Source of the DNA: a virus
Virus record (IMG/VR): IMGVR_UViG_3300025450_001518
Location: 1-30,192 of that record
Reading direction: 5' to 3' (one strand)
DNA: 30,192 nucleotides
Both the position numbers and the translations under genes were made by a program. The notes under the pieces are model-generated. The model was not told the origin of the DNA, made no database searches, and was given only the letters and a program-made list of their open reading frames with translations. Shown one piece after another: positions 16,152-25,400 of the stretch (position 1 is the stretch's first letter; every line of letters begins with the position of its first letter).

Positions 16152-18382
16152 TGTTATCTGCTACAGGTTATCTTTATAATGTAAACCTAGGCGTGCAAGG
16201 CGCTTCGGCTACTTATGTAGATTTAGTTTCTGCATTTGCTCCGTATTCAGGGGTAAATCAAGCCCCTGTAACAGGTTATAAAGTACTTTCTGGTGGTATA
16301 CAACATGATTTAAATGATTTGTTTGATCGTTCTAATGTAATTAGCGATCAAATAGCAAACCCTACAGATTTTGCTGTTAACACAACACCGAACGTTGGTA
16401 TTGGTGGTAACGATTTAAAGAATATATTTAGGAATTTATATTCTACCCCAACACCTACTCCAACACCGCCACCTACTCATAGTCCTACTCCAACACCTAC
16501 ACCGACAAACACCCCACCAGTAACAGTAACACCAACACACACGCCTACTTTAACGCCTCCAATTTCTCAGTCTTCAACACCAGGTTCTTCTCCTACACCT
16601 ACACCTAGTTATATACCAACTTCCCCACCAGCCCCACAACCTTCTCCTACCCCTACCCCTACTCATGGTACTGTAGCTAGTGTTTCTGTAACCACCCCAG
16701 GGGTATTTGACGGTATAAATCTTTTTCCGTCAATTATAACAAATGGTACGTCTTTAACTATATCGAGTGAAGCTTTTTCAAACTTACAAGTTTCAAGCTT
16801 TGCAATACAGGCCCGTAGTGGTAGTACTAACCCGCCAACAGGCGGTGGTTACGTTACTATAGCAAGTATATCCCCTAATGCTACTAACCCTGTAATAACC
16901 ACTACATGGTCTCCAGATTCAGGGCCAGGTTATTATCAATTTATTGCATATGCTGTAGTTAACGGTACAACCTATTACTCAAGTGATTCTAGTGTTATAC
17001 AGGTTATTAACAATCAAGTAACTGTAGATATAAGCACTAGCCCTGCTTCTTTTTCTGGGGGCGGCCCATTTACAGTTAATTTAACATCTAATGCTAATTC
17101 TAATTGGGGTAATGTTGTACTTAACATACATGGTATACAGCGTTCTACTGATCAAGCTACTTGGACTGACGTTACCGGTTCTCCAATTTACCCTAATACA
17201 GTTAATAACACTTTAACTCTTACAGATGGTGGTTTAGGTGCAAATACATATTATTATAGAGCATACACATCAAACACTACCAACGATACAGTATATTCAT
17301 CTATGGCCACGGTGGGAGCGGTACAAAGCTATGCAGCTACCCCTATTAACGGTAACAATGGTTTATTTACTTCTATAAATGGAGACGGTACTGGTAACCC
17401 GGTAAATTTACCTGCAGGCACATATAGTCTTAATGCTCAACCTCTTGGTGGTTACTATGTAGTAGGCTATCAAGTAAATAGCGGGGCTTGCGTTATTAAC
17501 GGTAGTCTTGTTACAGCAGGCAATCAAATAAGTGTTAATACCACGCAAGGTAGTCTTGATAATTCTACTATAACTATTTCTCAAGATGTGGTTATAACTT
17601 CATTATTTGATATAATTACAGTAGTAGTTGGTCCGGGTGGTGGTTCTGGTGGGGGTGGTTCTGGTGGGGGTGGTTCTGGTGGAGGTGGAGGTGGTGGGGG
17701 TTATGGGCCGGTAATAATTATAGACCCTGGATTTTATATAGGATCAGGAGACCCAACATTTAGTAATTCCCCTCCAGTGGATTATTCTTTACCTGAAAAC
17801 TCAACCGTACCAGAAGGTAAAGTGATTATAGGAAACCCAGTTTTAGCAGGTAGCCCGTTAACTTTGCAAGGCACTCTTGAAGAATTAAATAGCAATGTAC
17901 AAACAAATATAGATGATCAAATTGGTGGTTTTGTGCAAGGTTTAACAGACGCTCTTACTGATTTAACTAATAATTCCGGTATTAATATTAATCAAACATA
18001 TTCTAACCCTATAGTACAGAGTATTGCAAATTCAATAGTAGATCAAACCACAGCTGCTCAGCAATCTTTAGATGCTTCTACTCAATCTGCTACTGATTCA
18101 ATATTTGCTTCTTTAGATGCAAATGTAGATGCACAAAGTCAAGCAATTACCGATTCTATTGCAAATTCTACCGCCGTACCGCAAGGGGAAGTAGATGCTA
18201 ATGGGGCTTATATTTCTCCTGATACGGGCCTTATATATCCACAAACTACAAACGATAGTACCAATGCAGGAGCTGATGCAGGGGGTTCTGATGGTATCAT
18301 GGGTAATGGAGATGGTGGAGAGTTAGACGGTGGAGGCTTTCTTGGTGGAGACGATAGTGGTAATAGTGACGTTTTCGGTTAA
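16151..18382 (+). CDS. Adhesin with Pro-Thr stalk, Ig-like domains and natural G4S linker (743 aa)
   Basis: Domain order: a short N-terminal beta/helical segment (1-98), a Pro-Thr stalk (99-172), two Ig-like beta domains (about 173-400), a further beta domain, a glycine-rich run (496-517) containing three G4S-like units, then a helical, Gln/Asp/Ser-rich region (about 565-690) and a very acidic Gly/Asp-rich tail. The Ig-like region has PKD/FN3-like spacing and Thr-rich strands. Its start overlaps the S74 gene, so the S74 product and this protein may form one fibre complex. The acidic tail may bind calcium or prevent aggregation. Function as a surface-binding virion protein is inferred from composition and context. 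Confidence 0.7.
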   Translation: MLSATGYLYNVNLGVQGASATYVDLVSAFAPYSGVNQAPVTGYKVLSGGIQHDLNDLFDRSNVISDQIANPTDFAVNTTPNVGIGGNDLKNIFRNLYSTPTPTPTPPPTHSPTPTPTPTNTPPVTVTPTHTPTLTPPISQSSTPGSSPTPTPSYIPTSPPAPQPSPTPTPTHGTVASVSVTTPGVFDGINLFPSIITNGTSLTISSEAFSNLQVSSFAIQARSGSTNPPTGGGYVTIASISPNATNPVITTTWSPDSGPGYYQFIAYAVVNGTTYYSSDSSVIQVINNQVTVDISTSPASFSGGGPFTVNLTSNANSNWGNVVLNIHGIQRSTDQATWTDVTGSPIYPNTVNNTLTLTDGGLGANTYYYRAYTSNTTNDTVYSSMATVGAVQSYAATPINGNNGLFTSINGDGTGNPVNLPAGTYSLNAQPLGGYYVVGYQVNSGACVINGSLVTAGNQISVNTTQGSLDNSTITISQDVVITSLFDIITVVVGPGGGSGGGGSGGGGSGGGGGGGGYGPVIIIDPGFYIGSGDPTFSNSPPVDYSLPENSTVPEGKVIIGNPVLAGSPLTLQGTLEELNSNVQTNIDDQIGGFVQGLTDALTDLTNNSGININQTYSNPIVQSIANSIVDQTTAAQQSLDASTQSATDSIFASLDANVDAQSQAITDSIANSTAVPQGEVDANGAYISPDTGLIYPQTTNDSTNAGADAGGSDGIMGNGDGGELDGGGFLGGDDSGNSDVFG
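16445..16666 (+). repeat. Pro-Thr-rich stalk, short
   Basis: About 74 codons of ACN/CCN ([10 protein letters not shown]-like), the shortest of the three Pro-Thr stalks in the window. Confidence 0.85.
17636..17701 (+). repeat. Glycine-rich linker with G4S units
   Basis: Encodes GGGS, then two GGGGS units and a run of eight glycines. The DNA is a near-tandem ggtgggggtggttct-type repeat, so its length is prone to change. Confidence 0.9.
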
Positions 18383-18393
18383 TTTTTTACATC

Positions 18394-18963
18394 ATGTCAT
18401 TTTTTTACCAAGCTGGTAAGATTACAACTGATAAATGTTGGGATAAACCTACTCTTTCAAGTGTAAAGAAATTTATAGAAACCAGACAAGAACAATTACA
18501 CTGCAATAATTTAACACCCTGGGTGTGTGGATCTTGTGTATATGATATGAGTAGCACCTGGGATTTAGATATATGGTTTACCGGAGAATATTTAAACCTG
18601 CAGTTATTAGAAGATACATTTCATGAATTGTATAATTTTGCTTTAAATGAATGCAGACTTAAAATTGACTTAAAGTGGGTTAGTTGTAACGTACAAAACA
18701 CTGTTTGTTTGGAAGATAGTACATGGAAATTGACTTCTTTTAAACAAATACATTTAACTCCCACTATTTTAACCGGAACAAAAAAAGACTTCAACAATGA
18801 CTATAAAAACAATCCAAAATACACTTTAATCACTAGATATTTAGTGCAAAGCGAATTTGGCAATAATAGATACGTAAGTAAAAAACTGCATCAAAGATTG
18901 AACTTAGACGGTAACCTTAAATATATGAGTATTAAAGATTTTATATCCGAAAAATGCAATTAA
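18394..18963 (+). CDS. Nucleotidyltransferase-fold protein (189 aa)
   Basis: The core is a Pol-beta-type nucleotidyltransferase signature: GS at 46-47 followed by DLD at 57-59 (the two metal-binding Asp) and a third acidic residue Asp92 in a RLKIDLKW strand. The motif hG[GS]x(9)D-x-D is clear, although the spacing is compact. These enzymes transfer a nucleotide to a nucleic acid, protein or small molecule; the substrate cannot be read from the sequence. The C-terminal half has many Tyr, Asn and Lys and no recognisable partner domain. It is the only enzyme-like gene inside the fibre cluster, 11 bases after an adhesin gene and 52 bases before the LamG-like protein. No antitoxin-like gene is adjacent, so a MNT/HEPN pair is not supported. 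Confidence 0.6.
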   Translation: MSFFYQAGKITTDKCWDKPTLSSVKKFIETRQEQLHCNNLTPWVCGSCVYDMSSTWDLDIWFTGEYLNLQLLEDTFHELYNFALNECRLKIDLKWVSCNVQNTVCLEDSTWKLTSFKQIHLTPTILTGTKKDFNNDYKNNPKYTLITRYLVQSEFGNNRYVSKKLHQRLNLDGNLKYMSIKDFISEKCN

Positions 18964-18979
18964 CATACCGGTTTAGAAG

Positions 18980-18987
18980 TATAAAAG
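18980..18987 (+). promoter_or_regulatory. Possible TATAAAAG promoter element
   Basis: Six of eight matches to TATAAATA in the 52-base gap before the gene at 19016, 28 bases upstream of its ATG. Weak: supported by position and composition only. Confidence 0.25.
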
Positions 18988-19015
18988 TCCTGTTTCCTGT
19001 AGTAAGTATTACCGT

Positions 19016-22000
19016 ATGATTCTTAGTGCTGCTCCAGTAGCTTTAACGTATGGATATGATAACAACTTAACGTTGCGTGGTGGCATAGTGTACACATTTG
19101 ATGATTTAAACTTTTACAATACCACGCTATTAGGTAATACATTAGATATTACGCTAAACAAAAACGAATTATTAGCATTAACAAATTTTTCTCGTTTAAC
19201 TGATAGTATAACAACTCAGCCATTAATATCTCCAGGAGATTATGTTGTTAACTCTTTAATTACAGATCAAACAGGTACCTTATATCTTTACGCTACTAAC
19301 TTTAATTCTACGTCTGGTAGTACTTTATCGTTTACTACAGAATTAAGTGCAGCAACTATTTTCAATATTAATTTTCCTTCTGAAACCAATACAATACAAA
19401 TTTCTTATGTTAGTACAGACTCGTACAACAACTCTGTAACAAACTACTTAATTAGTAATGGTTTTTATAATCCTCTTTCTGCAGGCCCTATAAACTGGGT
19501 ACCTGATCAATCTTATTATACTTTTGTCACTCTTGCAAGTGGTAGTTATGTAAGCTTATTTAATTCCAAGACAGCCCAAATCGTTGCTCTTTCTGCCAAT
19601 AGTTTGGTACCTCAAACCTTTACTAATTATAGTGTAGGTTCTAACAATTTAACAATACCTTCAGAGTGTATTTTAAATATAACTAGACTACATTTAGATA
19701 ATGCTTATGGTAATACTCAAACATATGGACAGTCTGATTTAGTACAATATTCTAGATTAGATAACAATTTAAGTGTAGCAAGAAGTTCTGGTAATGCAAA
19801 ATTTAATTATTTAGTATCAGCTCCTTTTAAAACCCTTTCAGGTGGCTGGATAGATACTAATATAAACACACTAAAAAATTATTATTCCCCACAGCACGTA
19901 CAATCAACAGTTTTTAATGTTCCGACTCGTTACTACACTAAACTGTTTACTGGGCTAAATCAAACTGAGGGGTTTGATAAAATTTATTTAAGTTATAACT
20001 CTAATGTAGCAAAAATTAACTTTGTAAAAGATCAAGATAATTACTTTCACTATCCTTATGGTTCAGTGGTGCTACCTTTAAGTTCTTCTACATTAATTAG
20101 CTATGGTGCTCGCGCAGACGTTACACCGTTTCGTTCTGATAGGTTGGTCAAAAAAGTAGCTGACTATGCTTATTACAGTAGCTGGGGCAACAGTGCTTCT
20201 GGTGCGTACTATCCAGGTACTAATACATACAACCGCAAAGGGGTATATTTTTGTTCGTGGCTATCAGCTGGTGCTAATGTAAACGTGTTACCGGTTTGGG
20301 TAGATAGGTATTATGACCCTAAACAGGTTAATCAGTATGGTATTGCTTATAGTGCTATATCTGCCTTATCTGGTATATTAGTAAACAGTACAAATAATTA
20401 TCCTAATTTAATATGGGATGTACCTTCAACTAATACTTTTGAACCAGGGGTGTTATACTATTATCATAGATTTGGAGACAATGATAATGAAACATTAGTT
20501 AATTCATTTTCCGGTTTAACGTATTATATTGATAATTTCGGCGATATACTATATAATCAAGTAACAGGCTTAAGTGCAGGCATTATAAACTCGTTTACAC
20601 CAAGTAATTCCGGTATTGATAGTACAGTAAAAACACCATATTATATTACTAATGGTACATATGGTACTATTAATACAAGTATTAACGATTTCAATAACAA
20701 TGAAGGTAATACTCTTTCTTTCTTCTTATATCAAGACAATTGGGCTGATTTAGCCGGAGATCAAATTATCGGTAATTATTTTAATGGCGGTATTGGTGTA
20801 TTTGTTAACAACCCTATATTAACACCTTACTTCACTGTAGCAGCAGCTCCTAATATTCTTTATACATACAACACAGAATTACAAGAATTAAATTACGAGC
20901 TGTACGGTACATTTGAAACTTCTGCAACCGACCCGTTAAGTAGTAGTAGTTTTATATTAAAAGGTCTTTACGATAACAGTTATTATGTTATTGACAATTA
21001 TTCTTCTAACAAATTCGTCTCCACATTTGACCCGGATGGCTTATTAACAAATAAAGTAGCTTTAACCGCTTTTGATTCCACTATTACAAGCGAAGTTATT
21101 GTAAATGCTGAACTTATAACTAAAAATTCGACAAATTATATTATATTAAAAACAAGAAACAATGCCACTTCTTGTTGTTATAGACAATTTTTAACAAATG
21201 GTATTTTAGTAAGTTCAGTTTCTGCTGCTAACTTTAATAACTTTGTTCTTGACTTTGACGGCAAACCCTCGTTTTATAATTCAGATTGGTTATCTTCAAA
21301 AAGTCTAGTCGCTGTTAATGGCTGTGTAGATAGTAATAATAATGTGTACACTCTCAGTGGTGGAATACTGTATAAAAACAATACAGGTATATTAACTGTT
21401 GCATACCCGGAACACATTAATTGTGATAAAAACGACAATGTTTGGATTACTTACAACAAAACTCATTTAGCTAAGATTAATAGTAATGGAACTATACTCT
21501 GGTCAAAGCAAATTAATACTAGTGATTCCTTAGTATATGATCAACCTACAAACAATAGGGTAATTAATTTTATAGCCGAACTTAATAGTAATAATGTGTT
21601 ACAGTACTACGGCTTAGTATTAGATGGTAAGTCTCAAACTGTATATAAAGTTGATGCAAACGGCGTATTAATAAGCAAAGTAGCTGTACCAAACTTAATA
21701 CCAAATGGGGATGTTACAGGGTTTGATTATCAAAGAAAGTTTGTTGCACCTTATGTTAATTCCCAAGGTATAAGAGCAAACATTGTTACTCAAGATCCTA
21801 CTTTAACTACACCGGTACCTACCTACTTTACCCTTAGCTACAACACAAACTTGTTAGCCCCTGGTTGGCATCACTTTGCAGTCACCGTCAGTAATAACAA
21901 TGTAGCATCTTTATATGTAGATGGTAATATAGTTAATAGATCTGTTTGGAAATCACGTCTTCCAAGTGAAAAAGCTAATTTACGTACTATATACAACTAC

Positions 22001-22414
22001 AAAAATAACCCGCAAATAACTATTGGAGCTAGTAACTTCAAAAACTCTACATTAAACGAATGGATAGGTTTACCTGATAGATATCTGTACAACGGTAGAA
22101 TTGCAGATATACGTTTTTATAACATAACACTTACTCGTTCTGATATATTAGCATTATCTAATCATTATCAGTATAATCAATTTAATAATTTTGACTGGTT
22201 AATACCAACAGGGTTACGTGGTTATATTGAAGAAATTGAAAGGTTTTTCTTACATAGATTACCCGGTGCTAAATCTCAATTTTTTGATATAAAGATTAAA
22301 AACTCTGGTATACTTGCACCTTCTGTGCAAGCTATAGTAGAGAATAATATACAAACCGCTGTTGCTAATATAGCTCCAGCATATGCTCAATTGCGTAACA
22401 TAATTTGGGAGTAA
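19016..22414 (+). CDS. Giant adhesin with propeller-like and LamG/concanavalin-like domains (1132 aa)
   Basis: The first 750 residues are Asn/Tyr/Ser-rich and beta-like, without a recognised family. Around 765-850 there is an NHL/propeller-style stretch: NNVYTLSGGILYKNN, DKNDNVWITY and KINSNGTILW read as repeated blades. Around 945-1045 there is a LamG/Laminin_G_3-type lectin domain: GWHHFAVTV, ASLYVDGNIV, QITIGAS, YNGRIADIRFYN and LTRSDILAL are the hallmark strands. The last 80 residues are helical and may attach or trimerise. LamG domains bind glycans, so surface sugar recognition is the likely job. There is no signal peptide, as expected for a virion protein. Twelve bases separate it from the next giant gene. 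Confidence 0.75.
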   Translation: MILSAAPVALTYGYDNNLTLRGGIVYTFDDLNFYNTTLLGNTLDITLNKNELLALTNFSRLTDSITTQPLISPGDYVVNSLITDQTGTLYLYATNFNSTSGSTLSFTTELSAATIFNINFPSETNTIQISYVSTDSYNNSVTNYLISNGFYNPLSAGPINWVPDQSYYTFVTLASGSYVSLFNSKTAQIVALSANSLVPQTFTNYSVGSNNLTIPSECILNITRLHLDNAYGNTQTYGQSDLVQYSRLDNNLSVARSSGNAKFNYLVSAPFKTLSGGWIDTNINTLKNYYSPQHVQSTVFNVPTRYYTKLFTGLNQTEGFDKIYLSYNSNVAKINFVKDQDNYFHYPYGSVVLPLSSSTLISYGARADVTPFRSDRLVKKVADYAYYSSWGNSASGAYYPGTNTYNRKGVYFCSWLSAGANVNVLPVWVDRYYDPKQVNQYGIAYSAISALSGILVNSTNNYPNLIWDVPSTNTFEPGVLYYYHRFGDNDNETLVNSFSGLTYYIDNFGDILYNQVTGLSAGIINSFTPSNSGIDSTVKTPYYITNGTYGTINTSINDFNNNEGNTLSFFLYQDNWADLAGDQIIGNYFNGGIGVFVNNPILTPYFTVAAAPNILYTYNTELQELNYELYGTFETSATDPLSSSSFILKGLYDNSYYVIDNYSSNKFVSTFDPDGLLTNKVALTAFDSTITSEVIVNAELITKNSTNYIILKTRNNATSCCYRQFLTNGILVSSVSAANFNNFVLDFDGKPSFYNSDWLSSKSLVAVNGCVDSNNNVYTLSGGILYKNNTGILTVAYPEHINCDKNDNVWITYNKTHLAKINSNGTILWSKQINTSDSLVYDQPTNNRVINFIAELNSNNVLQYYGLVLDGKSQTVYKVDANGVLISKVAVPNLIPNGDVTGFDYQRKFVAPYVNSQGIRANIVTQDPTLTTPVPTYFTLSYNTNLLAPGWHHFAVTVSNNNVASLYVDGNIVNRSVWKSRLPSEKANLRTIYNYKNNPQITIGASNFKNSTLNEWIGLPDRYLYNGRIADIRFYNITLTRSDILALSNHYQYNQFNNFDWLIPTGLRGYIEEIERFFLHRLPGAKSQFFDIKIKNSGILAPSVQAIVENNIQTAVANIAPAYAQLRNIIWE

Positions 22415-22426
22415 ATAACATAACAC

Positions 22427-25400
22427 ATGGGTTCTGTAAGCTTATATAATAATAGTTCTACTTCAGGGGGTACACTTAGTAACTCTGTATCTATTCACTT
22501 TGATGATTATGTAGGATCTTACGGGGCTACCATTCTTAATAATATAGTAGTTACAAGTACTACTACTAGTTATGTAACAGATTCTTCAGAGTTTCCTAAT
22601 AACGCACAAGCTGTAGCATCTTTCGGTGGTTATACAGCAACGGATAATGAAAGTATTTATAGTTATAGCGTTGAAGCTACTGCTCAAGTAACGATTAATA
22701 ATTTAAGAAGACAGCCTAGCGGAGACTGGGTAGCAGATAGTGTTGTAGTAGCTCCTGGTGGAACGTATTACGGTGTCAATTTCGGTGGGGGTGTGACGGT
22801 TTCAGGTAATGCAACCCCTGAAGGTGGTATATATGGTTTTGATTCAGGTAGTTCTAACATATCTGCTACTGTAAGCTGGTCAACACCAGCTGCACCAACA
22901 ATTGCATGGGATGGTGGTAGTTTTCCTTCCAACTACACAGTCAATTCTGGTCAAACATATCGTCCAGGAGCCAATGCATATTCGGGTGCTAATGCATTAA
23001 TTGCTATATTAATTGACAAGTCTTACGATGGTGGTAGTACATGGGTACCGTGGGCAGAAGTCCCATATAGCTATGTTTCTTCGGCTGATAATACTGGTAA
23101 TAATTCTACTGATACCGGTTCTGGTAACACTACTGTATTATGGCGTGCTCAAGCGCAAGACTCTTATGGTCAAGTAACTACCATATATCAGACTATAAAC
23201 GTTAATGCTTACCCAACAGTTTCTTGGGGTACATTACCGAGTAGTTCTCCAGTAGTAGGCACTAGTTATAGTATTACAGCTAATGGTAGCGATATTGATA
23301 CAGCTTCTTGGGGTAGTATAGCTAGTACTGACATACAGGTATTATTTCCAGGATTCGGTAGTTATACAGATTTAGCAAACGACCCAGGCAGTACAGCAAG
23401 TTACAGTTCTACTTGGGATCATGGTACAGGTAATTACGTATTTAGGGCAAGTTCAACCGATAATAATGGGGCAACCAGTTCGTACATTTATTATACCGTT
23501 ACAGTAGTAGGCCCAACACCTACACCGACAGCTACTACAACACCAGCTGTAACGCCTACACCCACTAGCACGCCGGCATCAACACCGTCCCCTACCCCTA
23601 CTAGTACCCCGCGTGGTACGCCTCCTGCAACACCGACAGCTACACCTACTTCTACTCCGGCTTCTACACCACCTGCTACTCCGACTCCTTCGGTAACACC
23701 GCTGCCGTCTAATACGCCGGCTCCTACTGTTACCCCTGCAGCCACAGTAACCCCCACAAATACACCGTCTTATACTGTTACCCCTAGTGTTACTCTTACA
23801 CCTGGTATCACTCCTACTCCTACAAGTACTCCGACTAGTACTGTAACACCTACCCCTACTGTAACCCCACCACCTAGTGTTAGTGGTACACCTGGTGCAT
23901 CTCTTACTCCAACACCTACCCCTACAGGAACACCGGCAGTTACGCCTACCCCAACAGTAACTCCGGCTTCTACTCCTGGACCAACAGTAACTCCTACAAT
24001 TAGTATAACGCCTTCTGTTACACCTTCTACAGGTGTGCTGGCAGCTTATACGCCTTGGACAGTAGCTACAACAAATTCTCCAGTATGGGTACAGTCAGTG
24101 TATCCAATCAGTAAAAACGTTACAACTTATGGTATTAATTGGGGAGATGGTTCAGGTAATTCCTACTACGGTACACTTTCAGGTTATACATCATATACTT
24201 CTTTACCAAGTAGTAGCAATTTCTTTTTATACAATTATACATTACCTATATCAGCAAATATAGGCTACACAGTAACTGTTGCAGCTTTAGCAGGTATTGG
24301 TGGTGTGCCTCGTGTATTAACTAACAGGTTTTACATTGATGCTACTTTACCTACTTACTCAACAGTTAATTTTTATGACCCAACAATAGATACGCCTGTA
24401 TTACCGTGGAAATTAAACGATATTAAAATAGGTTCAAACGAATGGGCAGTAGCAGGTACCATAAACAATAGTTTACAAAAAATACAAGATAATTTTGACT
24501 ATTTACAAAGTGTATCTCAAATTCTTTCTCTTAATATTAATTTTAATTTAGTAGAGTGGACTGGTATTTTAAATCAAAGCAATACAACCCCTCTAACAGG
24601 GTATGCATGGAGAACAACTATACCTGGATTAAATGACGGCCTATTTAATACATATAATAGTGTAAGCGCAATAGGTTTTGCAGACGGTACTGTAAAAGAC
24701 TTTAAATCTTATAGATTTACAAACAATTCAGCTCCGGATTACTATAATTATATTGCGTTTGCTGGGTTAGGTAGTAACCCTGACTACATACAGGTACGTA
24801 CTAATGACTATTACAACACTTTAGTATTGAGTGCAGCAAATATTGGTAGTTTTAACATGCCTAAGTTTAATAGCTTAAGCGCTATTGATTCTTATAATGA
24901 TGAACTTTTCATACTTGACACAGATACAGTATACAAGGTCGATCTTAACATAAACGACGGCATATTAACCCCTATTGCCCAAGTAGGTGGAGAGTATGGT
25001 ACAAGAAGTAATAATATAGGTTTCAATAACCCTGTAGAAATTAAAGCTTGGAACGCTAAAATTTATGTAGCGGATAGCAATAACAGCTGTGTTAAAGTTT
25101 ACAACACCGCACTAGGTTGGTTAAGTACTCTTTACACAAGTCTATTAAGTGCATATAGTGTACAACGTATTGAAGTAAATAGAGCCAACGAACACGTATT
25201 TGTATTGGCGCAAACATTTGCTCCGGTGCCACCTATTGTAACGTATTCTACAACCATATCTGCTTCTTCTGCAACAGGTAACATGTATCAAATTAACTTT
25301 GTACATGACGGTTTAAGACTAAATGATATTACATCATCTGGTATCAGTAATTCGTTTACTTTATATGGCTTAATTTCTGGTGGTACATATTATTCCCCAT

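Noticed and set aside
18394-18963. MNT-HEPN type toxin-antitoxin pair
   Set aside because: No HEPN-like or antitoxin-like partner in the neighbouring genes; only the NTase fold is supported.
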